Below are positions 43,810 through 54,429 of a DNA stretch of 64,000 bases, in pieces. The stretch comes from Saururus chinensis (lineage: Eukaryota; Streptophyta; Magnoliopsida; Piperales; Saururaceae): contig CP141142.1 of the NCBI GenBank assembly GCA_035235625.1, positions 26,050,995 through 26,114,994 on the forward strand. Direction: 5' to 3'. Within the stretch, counting starts at the first letter, position 1, and each line of letters starts with the position of its first letter. The notes beneath the pieces are model-generated. The model ran no database searches. It saw only the letters and a program-made list of their open reading frames with translations, and was not told the DNA's origin. The position numbers and the translations under genes are program-made.

Positions 43810-44555
43810 CTTTGGGCGGAAGCCCTGCCTCTACCATGCCAGGGGCTGTTGGGAAAAAATGGACCAGCTGACTCTTCCTGCACAGCCTCCCGGACTCCTC
43901 CGCCGAAACCATGGCCGCAAAGCATATGGATGCCCCCCCCCTCTACTTCTTTCCTTCTGCCTAGCAACATAAGGAAGAAACAGAGGGGATAGTTGGCGGA
44001 GGCTGCCGAGAACGATGACGAAACCGTTTGGGAGTAGCTGGTCGTTGGCAGCAGCAGTCTGGCTGCTTGCTTGGTCTTTGGTAGCAGCCGCCTGGCCTCT
44101 TGTCGCCACCGTTGTTCCGGCTCTGCTCGGCCCAAGTCCTATGAGCATCCATCCCTCCAGATGCGACCGGTGCTTCGCCCCGACACCCCTTGATCACGAT
44201 TCCAGCCTCTACTGGCCTCCTCTCCAGTCCCTGTGCATGTCGGCCGGAGCTAGCGGAGGGATTATGGGTTGGGAAGGATACATGGCTCGAGGTGCTGTAG
44301 GGGTAGGATCGATCAGGGTCGGGTGGGGCTGCGGTCGGTTTGGGGCAGATTAGAGGCCAGGCTAAGTGACGTTGTGGCCCGGTCAGGGAGCAATGAGCCG
44401 GAAACGGGGCTGGAGTCTGGGAGGGGGACTGCAGTTGGTCCGTGCTGCCGTTGAGATGGGGGGCGGGTGGTGTCCCTTTAAGTTTATGAAGCGAAGAATA
44501 GTTTTTGAAGCGAATTAAGAAGACACTAACTCGAAGAAGTTACTGTCTCCGACTT

Positions 44556-44790
44556 GGAGGGGGGTATCCCCTACCAAATTAAGCTTGAAGTGGCAGGTTG
44601 TTATCGGGCCCGTAACATTCTTTAAAAAATAGCGGGGGGTTCCCCCTGCCACAAAGAAGACAGTAACTCAAATCAGTTAGTGTCTTCAAGTTGGCGCGGG
44701 GTACCCCCCGCCAAATTGAGCATATAATGGCGGGGGTCTTAGACCCCATCTGGTTCTTCAAAAATTGGTGGGGGGTGGCCCCTGCCATGA
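44556..44790. repeat. Cluster of GC-rich palindromes, left of the MULE transposase gene
   Basis: Five imperfect palindromes near 44559, 44628, 44693, 44729 and 44767 share the plan GGCGGGGG-NNN-CCCCYGCC. They alternate with CAGTAACTC/AGTTAGTGTC text. A matching cluster lies at 48040-48185 on the other side of the gene. Confidence 0.75.
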
Positions 44791-44810
44791 AACAAACAGT
44801 AACTCATCTA

Positions 44811-44811
<1 letters not shown>

Positions 44812-44868
<57 letters not shown>
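44812..44868. repeat. (TA)n microsatellite
   Basis: A 57-bp uninterrupted TA run about 80 bp beyond the 3' end of the OTU reading frame. Confidence 0.97.
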
Positions 44869-44871
<3 letters not shown>

Positions 44872-44945
44872 TCTTCTAATTGTCTCCAAAATATCATAAA
44901 CATTTACCCAATTGTATCACATAGTGAAACCATTTGGTTCTTAAG

Positions 44946-45884
44946 TTAGGCTTTTACTGTTGGCTCTCCAGAACTATCACATAGTGAAACTGTCGCAAAC
45001 AATGATGGAATGCAACCACATAGACGCATATACAAAACTCGATCCTTATATAACTTTTCCCAAGCATCAGCAGGTGGTTCATGATATCTTCTCCAAATAG
45101 CTGCAATAGGAGGCAGTAGGGAATTTTGTGTAACATAGACTCCTCGAAAATGGTTTCCGTTTACATGTGCCACACAAATCTTTTTCGGCTTAGTGACAGG
45201 CGTTGTTCTAAAGCGGAATATAGTCATGCAAATGTGATTTGAAAAAAGAAGCAAAGGAACCCCGTAGCAAGATGCAATCACATACCCCATGTCCAGTATG
45301 GTCATCCAATTCTTTGGTGGTGCAACATGTCCAAAGAAGGAAAAATTTTCTATCAATTCATCAATCCTCTCATTTTCACCAAAAATATTAGCATATATGG
45401 GTGTATGGGTAGACAATTCATATACAAGATCTGCTCTTAGCTTTCTCGATCCAAGCTCACCCATTCCTAAGACAATAGAGATTACATGGAACCCACAATG
45501 TCCATCTGCAGCAATGTCAAAAATGTTCTTAATGTATGGATAAATAGTACTAGGAATAAAATTCAAATATCTTTCTTTGACATTACTTTGTTTTAACTTC
45601 TTTGATATTTTCAACTTCTTCATCCCTGCATTTTTTTGAGCTTTTAACTCTGCTGCAACACATTCAAAACTAGAAGGATCTCGCTCAGTAGAATTATCAT
45701 GTTTATTTTTACTACCTTTGGGCCTTCCACACGACTTTGTGGGTATTGAAGGCATATCCAACCAGTTTGATTTAGGATCTGCAATATCCTTACATTGTGA
45801 TAATATCTGAGTTTGAACCTCATCACTTGCCATATCAAATCGAGTGGATATTTTCTCCAAGAACTCCAAAAGCTCATGTTCCAT
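44946..45884 (-). CDS. OTU-like cysteine protease domain, C-terminal part of the MULE transposase
   Basis: An open frame of 312 residues from the ATG at 45884. OTU proteases remove ubiquitin-like tags. In several plant MULE proteins, as I recall, such a domain follows the transposase and SWIM regions. Visible features are a basic AT-hook-like GRPKGSKNK (53-61), a lysine-rich linker (80-104), and the OTU core ADGHCGF with Asp127 and Cys130, then the presumed His245 in NGNHF. All three catalytic positions are present. KNWMTILDMGYVIAS (191-205) also matches the family. The frame upstream (45885-47560) is broken, so this may be a surviving fragment, or the Met may be an internal residue of a dead gene. 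Activity is unproven. Confidence 0.72.
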   Translation of the reverse strand: MEHELLEFLEKISTRFDMASDEVQTQILSQCKDIADPKSNWLDMPSIPTKSCGRPKGSKNKHDNSTERDPSSFECVAAELKAQKNAGMKKLKISKKLKQSNVKERYLNFIPSTIYPYIKNIFDIAADGHCGFHVISIVLGMGELGSRKLRADLVYELSTHTPIYANIFGENERIDELIENFSFFGHVAPPKNWMTILDMGYVIASCYGVPLLLFSNHICMTIFRFRTTPVTKPKKICVAHVNGNHFRGVYVTQNSLLPPIAAIWRRYHEPPADAWEKLYKDRVLYMRLCGCIPSLFATVSLCDSSGEPTVKA

Positions 45885-47560
45885 TAATGACCTATTTTTG
45901 CCAAAGACAATGTTTGCTAATGTTCATGAATTTCATTCAGCAGCATCAGGCAGCCTTCAAGTAGCCATTCTGACAATCAGTGTTTGCATGATAGACCATG
46001 TGTATTCCTTATTTCATGTTGACAATCTGCTTTCAAAACAAGATACTACTCCGCACTTTTCTTTTCTTCATTTATTATATCCAATGCAGCCCTTGACACT
46101 AATCCAACCACCTCTTTGTAAAACGGAATTCTATAACGGTGACATCTCTTGAACCTACTTTCCTTAAAAGATTTCTATATTTGAACATGTTGTAGTTGGA
46201 CAACTTCATCAATATTACTCCACGAATGAAGAATGTTCACCATTTAAGATGTCAAACCACTTGTTAGTTTCGCATTCATGCTTTCAACTCTATTTATGGT
46301 TTTACTACCAAAATGTATGTATTTATCTATCCAAGCTCCAATAAATTGCTCCTTATGTGGTTCTAATCATGTAGAATTAAGATATTTTAGCACATCCTGA
46401 AAGTCATTGTAATCAATCTCCAACCTGCGTAACAATTCTTCATAATCATTTTCTATGGTTGAATAGACAACAATATTCCAACACTGCAAGAAATGAACCC
46501 AAGCTTCCTCGGTATCAAATGCTTTACGACAGTTCCGCATAATCCCTGTACAGATATGCCACAAACAAACTAAATTCTTTGAAGATGGGAAAACCATCTT
46601 AATTGCTATCATGAGTGCTTTAACTCTATCTGTGACAAAAAATGAAGGCAAATCAGTTCCATTAAACAACTTCATCTATATTACTCCAATGCCCATATAT
46701 ATTCACTCACATTCTCAGATGAGATAAAAGCAAAACATGTGAAAAACTATTTGTGTGTTGATATCATGACAATTATGGATAGAATCGGGAGTCCATATCT
46801 ATTAACTTTATAAGTGCAATCCATAACAAACACATGATGGAACAAATTTGCTAGCCGAACTGATAATGGTTGAGAAAAAATATTGATGTTACTGTATTTG
46901 TGTCTTCATCCTTCATATAGTAGCACACGTACCTTGATACCTCAATCCATTTCATCAACTCTTGTAGCGCAGTTCTACCCTCTCTTTGAGTTAAAGACAA
47001 ACGACTACGAACATTGTAAATTGTTTTCATACTTGTACAGTTTGTATGGTCTGCTTCTTTCAAAGATAGCAAAATTTGTTGAGGTTTCAACCCTACCTTT
47101 GATAAATTCTTAACAATTTCTATCTCTCCTTCTTTCAGACGACCAACATATGCATGCCCTTCTCCAAACTGCCTGGGGAATGATTGTGACTACCACCTTT
47201 GGTCAATATACATTTCCCTTGCTTGTAACTTGAACGGGCATCTACATTTCTTTGTGGTTGTTTGTCTACTATGAATATCTGACTTGGGCTTTTGAATAAT
47301 GCTTCTTTTGTAGTAACCTGCCCTTTCACAAGCTAAAGTAACACGTTGTTTCCGCTTTTGGGCATCTGATTTTAGAATTATAAGTATTGTACCATGCCTC
47401 ATAAATTTCTTTGGCCATTTTAGTAAAGCATCTCATGATGGGAACACCTGCAAGTTGATAAAAATATATTAATCTTGACATTTCTTCAATTAATATGACA
47501 TATTGGTCGCAACATTTACAATTCATGATTTTACCTTATCATTAGAAAATGCAAAAGATA
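45885..47560 (-). pseudogene. MULE transposase: FAR1-like DNA-binding, catalytic and SWIM regions, broken
   Basis: The coding text shifts between frames and has several stops. In order: RVTLACERAGYYK and CRCPFKLQ (FAR1-like zinc-binding N-terminus, 47402-47190); HNHSPGSLEKG; LKEADHTNCTSMKTIYN with LTQREGRTALQELMKW (47090-46851); FFVTDRVKALMIAIKMVFPSSKNLVCLWH (catalytic D and the C...H motif, 46675-46500); WNIVVYSTIENDYEELL; HFGSKTINRVESMNAKL; then THGLSCKH and LNEIHEH, the SWIM-like zinc finger region near 45960-45900. The middle part with the first catalytic Asp (about 46680-46850) is heavily decayed. Confidence 0.85.
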
Positions 47561-48039
47561 TATCAATATTTAAGATGTCACCCTAGCTTTGGCCTTTTCT
47601 TTTAGATACATCCTGTTAACAAAGAGTTGCATCATAAGATTTTCATTTCACAACATTAGAAAATACCAAAATTCTTTGCGTTGCTCTTTATTTTTCTTTT
47701 TAGATATAAAAATGGTCTATACCTCCTTAGAAGACTGGTTTTCTACCTCACTATATGGTCAATTCACCTCTATTTGTTTCAACGAACATGGAACAGTCTC
47801 ATCTATTTCCTCATTTGAAGCCGTACACCCACTATTTTTTATAATAGATGACATCAAATACATAAATAACGAAGATTCACCGGCACAATGATCTATTCTT
47901 GATTGACTTAATCAATAAGCTATAGTCACTTAAAATGACATAAAATAAGGGCAATGAAAACCTCAGATGATCATAAATAGACAAATAATAGAGCTAACAA
48001 AAGTGTTTAGCCCATCAATATACATTTTTGTACTTAGAC

Positions 48040-48185
48040 GTGGGTTGTCCCCATGCAGATAATCACATTGTGGTGGGGTTTACCCTCCGCAAGCATACTA
48101 AGTGAAGCTTTTACCTAGTTAATACATGGCAGGGGGTGGTCCCCGTGAAGTGAAGAACAATGTGGCAGGGGCTAGCCCCTGCCAA
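48040..48185. repeat. Cluster of GC-rich palindromes, right of the MULE transposase gene
   Basis: Four palindromes of the same plan as the left cluster; the one at 48162-48183 is a perfect 22-bp palindrome with arms TGGCAGGGGCT. Spacing is about 40-55 bp. Confidence 0.75.
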
Positions 48186-48499
48186 AAAAATAGCAGAAGC
48201 TTTCTTGCCTCCGAAAACTTTCTGGCAGAAAAAAATGTGATTAACATGTCTCTGGAAGTGTAAAGGCACCATTGATGAACAAAGGAAAAAAACTTACAAA
48301 AAGGGTTCAATTGGTGTGTCGTCAAAGCCTTTTTACCCAACACTGGAGCTTTTTAATAGTCGTTGGAACTATAGTATACGCCAGCGGATATAATACTCGC
48401 TGGTGGGCTACAGTGTTCGCCGGAGCCTATAGTGCTCGCGGCGGCCCTTGAGGCGGAGAAGAAAGTAAAAAATCTCTTTCTTTAGGTTAACTCATGGGG

Positions 48500-48742
48500 G
48501 GGAAGGGAAAGGTAAATGGGGGATAAAGGAGTAAGTGAGTGGGGGAAAAGTGGGATATAAAAGTAAAAAAAAATTCAAACCTTTTACTTTTGTTTCCGGG
48601 ATATAGGGAAAAAACAGGGGTTTAAATAGCCAGCTTCTATTAAAAATTTCAGGGAGATTAGATTTGGGCTGGTGCATGTTATTTTCTTTTATACGTGGGC
48701 AAGCCAAAGAGCGGGTAAATGCAAGTGGGTGTAGCATTTCTC
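48500..48742 (-). repeat. Right terminal inverted repeat of the MULE-OTU element
   Basis: Partner of the left end. It reads outward to GGGTGTAGCATTTCTC at 48742. Confidence 0.75.
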
Positions 48743-48882
48743 TTTTTTTTATATCTATAAAATAGATAGCCAGGATGATTTCAATCGGACAGTGGAGATT
48801 TAACTTCGAATCAGCTCGGCTCAAGCCTTCTCTCTTCCAATGATGCCATAGTCATCCTTTCATTATCACATACTTAAAAAAG

Positions 48883-49120
48883 AAATTTTTATTTAAATAA
48901 TATTTTTTAAAAAAATTATTACTCAAATAATTCACTTTGAGAAATATTTTTTAAAATAGTGTTTATTTTGGCCACATAGGCGCCAGCACATGCGTGGCTT
49001 TTTAAAAAAATTAATTAATTTTGTCCTTTGGAAGGACGAATCATCTTTAAGTTGATTTTGTCCTTCCAAATCTATAAAAATCTAGTGAATTAGTCCTTTA
49101 GAATGACGAAACCAACTTTC
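48883..49120 (+). repeat. Left long inverted repeat of the 48.9-54.7 kb element
   Basis: An AT-rich outer part is followed by GGCCACATAGGCGCC and TTTTGTCCTTTGGAAGGACGAA. Related ends occur at 54430-54667, 61320-61610 and, in part, 11880-12015. Confidence 0.65.
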
Positions 49121-49297
49121 CAATGGACAAAATCACAACACTTGCACTCCCACACTCACACTGGTTCTAGTTTGTCCAAAAATTCATCATCGAGTTCAAG
49201 TGGAGGAGGAACTATAGCTGGTATCACACCAGGGGTTCTAGTTCTCGCCATGGCTGCCCTCTATTTTGTGATCGTAAGGAAGAGGAGGAGGAGATGA
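49103..49297 (+). other. Short open frame with a membrane-segment-like C-terminus
   Basis: The 64-residue frame has a Ser/Gly-rich stretch, then TIAGITPGVLVLAMAALYFVIV, then RKRRRR. A Gly-rich linker, one membrane span and a basic stop-transfer run is the pattern seen around the transmembrane segment of receptor-like kinases. Its left part overlaps the element's inverted repeat and its right part abuts a copia relic, so it may be a captured exon fragment or chance. Confidence 0.25.
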
Positions 49298-49299
49298 GC

Positions 49300-50670
49300 G
49301 GGAAGATCCACCAACTCATAGGTATGGTTGTCATGAAGGACTTTATCTCATCTTTTATGTCTTTCATCTACTTCTCCTTCTCACTATGAGCTTTTGCTTC
49401 ATTGAAATTTTCCGGCTCTCCACTTTCAGTGATTGTCACATATTCTAACGATGGATATTTGGTGGTGGGAACTAGTTCTCGAGTGGACCTCCTCACATTT
49501 GTTGGCTTTGCTTGTTCAGAAACTTCTTGTTCCTTCTCAACACCACCATCATCAAAATAATAATGCTCATGAATAATCTCATCCTCACCTCCATTGCTAC
49601 TAGGCAAAGATGTTGGTTCTCCAATATCTGACTCTTTTCTGAATGACTTCATTTTTTTCAAGATCCTCAAATGTTTGATCCTATCTAAAAACAACATCCC
49701 TGCTACGAATCAATTTCATGTTTTTCGGATCCCACAGTTTGCTATCTAACTTAGTCCTCTGTTCTTTAGGCACATATGAAAATGCCTTGCACTCAAGTAC
49801 TCTCAAGTGCAAGTAGTTCATTTTCCTTCCACTCCAAACTCTCTATAGTATGACACTTTCCAAAGCATGTGTAGGAAACCTGTTGATCAAGTAGCAAGCC
49901 GTGTTCATTGCCTCACCCTAGATGCTCTTAGGCAACTTTGCTGAAGACATTATACTTCTAATTCTCTTTGAAATTGCTCTGATTATCTTCTCAGCCACTC
50001 TATTGTGTTGAGGAGTATGAGGGATTGTCTTCTCATGCCTAATCACATGCTCATTACAATACTCATCAAATTTTGTAGAACAATACTCACCACCATTGTC
50101 ACTTCTGAAGCACTTCAGTTGCTTATCAGTTTCTCTCTCAACCATGGCATGAAAGTTCTTGAAGATGCCAAACACCTCACTCTTATTCTTCATGACATAA
50201 GCCCATACCTTTCTAGAAGCATCATCAATGAAAGTAACATATTAACTGGAACCACCAAGAGATTTTACCTCCATAGGACCACACACATCTGAATGCACTA
50301 ACTCAAGAACTTCATATTTCTTTGTACTTGTGATAGCAAAGGATGTCCAGTATTGCTTGCCTATCAAATAATGATCATAAGGGCTAATTGATGTACCATT
50401 GACCTTGGGAAGAAAATTTTGCTTCTTCAGAATCTCTAGTCCCTTCTCACTCATGACAGTGCCACAAGTCAATGGTGAACTCATTTGAGGGGACATTAAC
50501 CTCCCCTTGAACTAGACTCATTTCAATCTTGTATAAGCTGCAACACTTCTTTCCCTTAGCAACAACTAGAGAACCTTTTACCAATTTGCACACTCCTTGA
50601 AAGAATGTGATCCAAAACCTTTATCATCAAGTACAATCTCATGAATCACTATCAGTCACTGCCTAGTTTT
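49300..50670 (-). pseudogene. Ty1/copia (Tork/Tnt1-like) pol relic: GAG-pre-integrase, integrase, start of RT
   Basis: Reading leftwards: LTCGTVMSEKGLEILKKQNFLP (GAG-pre-integrase), VLELVHSDVCGPMEVKSLGG, FIDDASRKVWAYVMKNKSEVFGIFK, CFRSDNGGEYCS (catalytic Asp), PHTPQHNRVAEKI (catalytic Glu region), then an acidic linker, RRSTRELVPTTKYPSLEYV, and at 49310-49380 the DNHTYELVDLP start of RT. Several stops interrupt it, and the normally Glu-containing NGVAER segment reads NRVAEKI. No LTR belongs to it. It ends at 49300, next to the membrane-like frame, and at about 50670, next to the plus-strand copia LTR. Confidence 0.9.
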
Positions 50671-50815
50671 TCTTTAAAATCAAGTAATTACACAAACGGA
50701 ATTTTAGTGGTAAAATTTTTGACATTGCAGCAACTTTGATCCTTATTGCTTTGTTTCAGTCTGAACCTGAAAATCCTAGTTGTAAAGTGTGAGCTTGTTT
50801 TCGGATAGAGATGAT

Positions 50816-51261
50816 TTGATCACATGTTTTGCAATTTATGAATAGCATATGGATACTACAATGCTCAGGACCCATGAAAGGTGGTTCTATTGGGCTTTGT
50901 TTTTGTAATAAAACATAAAGTGGCCCAACTGTCTCAATTGACATTGTTTTGGGCTTTCAAAACTATCTGGGTAACGGGCCTAAGTCAGAATACCCCTTAA
51001 GCTGTGGTTTTAAGTGGCAAATTTGAACCATTGGATGACCTATGGATGGACGGTCAGGATTATAAGGTTCTTAACAATGGTGTCCAGGTTAGTTATAAAT
51101 ACACCATTAGCCATCCTAATTTGGTGCCTTAAGCGAGATTACTCTCAGTCAAATTCTAAACCAAAAACACATTGTGGTTCTGAAGAAGATTAGTAGAAAG
51201 GTTTCATTGAAGACTCTAATGGCTATAGGTATGCCTAAGTCTTTTGCATTAAGTTTTATCA
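50816..51261 (+). repeat. 5' LTR of the plus-strand copia
   Basis: It starts near TGATTTGATCACATG and ends TTTTATCA. The inner end is fixed by the primer site; the outer end is approximate. A TATA box (TATAAATA, 51094-51101) lies in the right place for the promoter. Confidence 0.65.
51094..51101 (+). promoter_or_regulatory. TATA box in the copia LTR
   Basis: TATAAATA lies about 170 bp before the LTR end. The aligned LTR of the other copy (10923-11309) has lost this part. Confidence 0.55.
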
Positions 51262-51274
51262 ATCGGTATCAAGG
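51262..51274 (+). other. Primer-binding site, diverged
   Basis: ATCGGTATCAAGG, aligned with ATTGGTATCAGAG in the other copy. It is two or three changes away from the initiator tRNA-Met site. Confidence 0.65.
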
Positions 51275-51973
51275 CAGGTTTATTAATTACACCGACAACA
51301 GAAAATTTAATGTTTTCATTTACTATTCGTTACTTTTTTTGTTCACTGTTGTAACTATACTCTCGATTTCTATCGTTGTGACTGGGTGGCTACCGGACAG
51401 CCACTCAACTACAGGCCAGAATAGACGCGTTGGCCAGAGCCGCCGCCGCTAAATGATGGGCTCTGGCCGGTGCCGCCGCTGCTTTGGCTGTTTCGGATTT
51501 GTTCGCACAGTCCGGCTGCGGCTTTAAAAAAAATTGATTTTTTATGTCTCTGCACGTCAGTTTCCGTGATCCAGCCGCCGTGTTTTTCGGCAGTCCCCCT
51601 ATCTCCGATCCTGCGTAGCACTGGCTAGGGCCGCATCCTCACCATGTTTGGGCATTGGCCGGCACCACCGCTACGTACAAAGTTGCAATTTTCATTACGC
51701 ATTTTCCTGCCACTTTTACTATCATGTTTTAGATCTGCCGCCAGCTGTTGTCGTCATGAATAGGGACTGGATCTCAAACCACTACCATCGGGCGGAATGT
51801 TTTCCAGCCCTTTGGGCTGCCAGCGTCCTTTGCACAGTCGCCAAACTTCAAACTATGCATACTTTTGGAATGCCTGCTCCCGCCACCGCACTCGATTTTG
51901 TCACTAAGTATGAGATCGTTGCCATTGGGTGATGTGTTTTTCGGTCTTTCGGACAGCAACGGAGGCGATTTGG

Positions 51974-52025
51974 TCTTCAACCTCTCTGTCGAGAGGTTGA
52001 AGATGACCCGCAGAAGCGGGTTGCC
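51974..52025 (+). other. Two adjacent hairpins in the copia leader, second copy
   Basis: Positions 51974-52003 form a 13-bp stem around CTGTC-like loop bases. The next hairpin has arms ACCCGC and GCGGGT around AGAA. It is the counterpart of 10284-10334, in the same order relative to the element's reading direction. Confidence 0.7.
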
Positions 52026-53132
52026 TGCAGGTCGTCACTAACCCATACTAGGCGTGGGTTTGTTCTGACCAGCGCCAAGCGAGTTTTTTCACTGACCCGG
52101 CCTAACCAGGTCTCCATACCCAGTTTGGTCCATTCTGGGGCAAAAAAAATCAAGAAATAATTCTTTTTCTTTCCTTTTCTAGAATATTTTTTTTATATAC
52201 AGTGTTGATTGCATTTGGATTTATGGATGTGTCTTTAATTATCATAATTAAGGCTTTATTAATGTTATGGACCGGCCAGGGGATTATATTGCAATTGTAC
52301 GTTTTATCAATTTTTTTAAAATTGTTGAGTGCACCACTTATGTAATTTTGAGAGAGTGTGTGCATTATACTTATTGTAAGCGACACCATAATTCAAGGAC
52401 CATGTCTGGAGGCCGATGCAATCATGAAGAATTAATGTATATTTTTTATATTTTAGGAGCTTATGGCTGCCAACTTGTACAATTTTTTTAAAGGGAATGT
52501 ATAAGGACTTTGGACCATATTTTTATTTGTGGTTTGTAGTGATGGAACCCCTGGCCAAGTCCCAAAAGCCTGATGACAAAATTGACATTAATGCCCTGGT
52601 CAATTTTGTATATGGATATTTTTATGATTGTTTGATAATTACTTGCATTCATTTTGTTATTTGAAAAGGTGAATAGCACAAATTTAGTTCGCACATCCAT
52701 TGAGATGATTTAGGAATGACCAAAGCATCCTAAGTTATTTGTCAACGTGTGAATCATATAGAATGTTACCATGGGGTGCATACATTCACATACATAAAAA
52801 TATTATGTTGTCGTCAAATTTTGATTATGTGACAAAGACTGTCATCCGGCCTCAAAGGGAGGTGGTAGTTAGCGTTACATAATTAGGATAGGGTGGAGGT
52901 TTATATATTTTAACATGGGTGAATCCCTATGCCCAAAGGTGTGGGATTTTCCTGTGATATTTTATGTATAACCCACTAGCCTTATCATGTGACAAAATAA
53001 ACATTTGTTTCTATACGGCATAGTAAATTTAATGCAGATTGCAACCTTTGCCCAAAGGGAGGTTTACAATTTTACTACATGATTTTAGCATTGGCTATTT
53101 CATACTTACATTATTGTTTCTTGCCCTCTTTA

Positions 53133-53930
53133 ATGTTTGCATGTATTTATTCTTCTATTGCAGCTTATCCGTCTTTTATTTCTGACCCTAATCAGCACCT
53201 TCCATTATTGTCTGGGGACAATTTTATGGATTGGAAGGAAAAACTTCTTTTACTGTTAGGGTGCATGGACTTGGATTCGGAGTTTCATATGGATGTACCC
53301 ACCACTCTTACAGAAAAAAGAATGCCAAGTGAGGTAGCATCTTTTGAAAAGTGGGAGCAGTCTAACCACTTAAGCATGATGCTCATGAGTTCTCACATAA
53401 ATAAAAGCATTAGGGGATCCATCCCAGAATGCGCTACAGTCCAAGAACTTTTGAAAGCTATTGAAGCTCAATTTAAGAGTTCTATTAAAGCCTTGGCCAG
53501 CACCTTAATGTCCAAGTTGTCATCCATGAGGCTAATAGATGACAAAGGGGTGAGATAGCATATCATGTAGATGTGTGATATTGTTAATCAATTAAACAAC
53601 ATGAAAATAAAGATTGATGATACTTTTTTGGTCCACTTTATTCTGAACTCCCTGCTTGCACAATATGGGTCATTCAAGATCTCTTATAACACATATAACA
53701 CTCAGTGGTCAGTTAATGACCTTCTGAGTATGTGTGTACAGGAAGAGGGGAGACTTAAGTAAGAGAAGCTAGAAAGTACCTATCTAGTTTCTCATAAAGG
53801 ACAAAAGAAGGGTAATCATGGTGCTTCAAAGAAGAAAGCTGGTAAAGGTGTTTCAATGAAGTCTACTAGTGTCACTAAGAAAACCAAATGCTTTTTCTAC
53901 AAGAAGAAAGGACACATGAAGAAAGATTGC
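53133..53930 (+). pseudogene. gag: Copia gag with degenerate zinc knuckle
   Basis: Gag text starts near AYPSFISDPNQHLPLLSGDNF and includes FMDWKEKLLLLLG, then the MCDIVNQLNNMKIKIDD, FLVHFILNSL and FKISYNTYNTQWSVNDLLSM blocks of the copia gag. Stops lie at 53556-53567 and 53759-53761. The knuckle at about 53889-53930 reads CFFYKKKGHMKKDC; the second Cys of CX2CX4HX4C is Tyr. The ATG at 53133 gives a plausible start, but the bases before the AYPSF segment (TTCTTCTATTGCAG) also look like a 3' splice site. Confidence 0.85.
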
Positions 53931-54152
53931 CCTAAGTATGAGAAGTGGCTTGCCAAAAAAGGAGGTAATTCAATGTATTTAGTGTGTTATGAATCTAATT
54001 ATGTTGATTCTCATCATAATAACACATGGTGGATTGACTTTGGTTCTACAATCCATGTTTCTACTATCATGCATGGGTTTCTTAGTCTAAGGAAACCAAA
54101 TGATGGGGACCACAACATCTATTCTAGAAATAAGATGTGTTCGAAGGTTTAA
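53931..54152 (+). pseudogene. Copia protease, N-terminal part, altered active site
   Basis: The region continues from gag with PKYEKWLAKKGG, LVCYESNY and NTWWIDFGSTIHVS. The active site again reads DFG where DSG is expected (near 54036-54044), the same change as in the Ale-like copia at 38754. Recognisable sequence stops at about 54150, where the element is truncated. Confidence 0.8.
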
Positions 54153-54196
54153 GGCATGGGGACATATAGACTTGTTCTCAGCATTAAGTTTTATCA

Positions 54197-54429
54197 GGTT
54201 CTGACCATTCATATTAGTACATTGCACCTTACTCCAGAATGTCCCATGGCTACAACAGCCAAAGAGGAGGAGGGTACGGAACTCCGATTGGTGTGGGATT
54301 GGAGTCAGGAACAATTGGGAGTGTCAGGTCTGCTTCACCTAGGAGGTGTTGATGGAAATAACAAATGGGTTCTCGCATGAGAACATGATGGGCGAAGGCA
54401 ACCTCAAAAATCAAGTTTTTTTATTTCGA
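54197..54429. other. Short unassigned stretch
   Basis: It lies between the copia stub and the long inverted repeat. Short open frames on both strands have no similarity. Confidence 0.4.

Larger units (their letters stand above)
42168..48742 (-). mobile_element. Mutator-like element (MULE) with a MULE-OTU transposase
   Basis: Inverted ends read AAGAAATGCTACACCCGCTTGG at the left and, reversed, GAGAAATGCTACACCCACTTG at the right; similarity continues for well over 100 bp inside. TTTTTTTTA at 42159-42167 and 48743-48751 is a candidate 9-bp duplication of the Mutator size, though of low complexity. The transposase gene lies on the minus strand at 44946-47560. Both sides of the gene carry GC-rich palindromes (44556-44790 and 48040-48185). 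The left third (42400-44470) is GC-rich and may hold captured gene pieces. Confidence 0.82.
50816..54196 (+). mobile_element. Ty1/copia retrotransposon with a 1.9-kb leader, internally truncated
   Basis: The LTR (about 50816-51261) is followed by a primer site (51262-51274), a leader of about 1.87 kb, gag and the start of protease. Integrase and RT are missing. At 54181-54196 the 16 bases GCATTAAGTTTTATCA exactly repeat the LTR end at 51246-51261, so a stub of the 3' LTR may remain after an internal deletion. The leader aligns with the minus-strand copy at 1-11309. It is unrelated by frame and strand to the adjacent Tork-type relic. Confidence 0.8.

Noticed and set aside
43441..43992. 183-residue plus-strand open frame in the MULE
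   Set aside because: It overlaps the minus-strand 43321-43809 frame, is Gly/Val/Asp-repetitive and looks like its antisense shadow.
44812..44868. TA run as a functional promoter element
   Set aside because: A 57-bp pure dinucleotide run is a simple microsatellite, and it lies beyond the 3' end of the gene.
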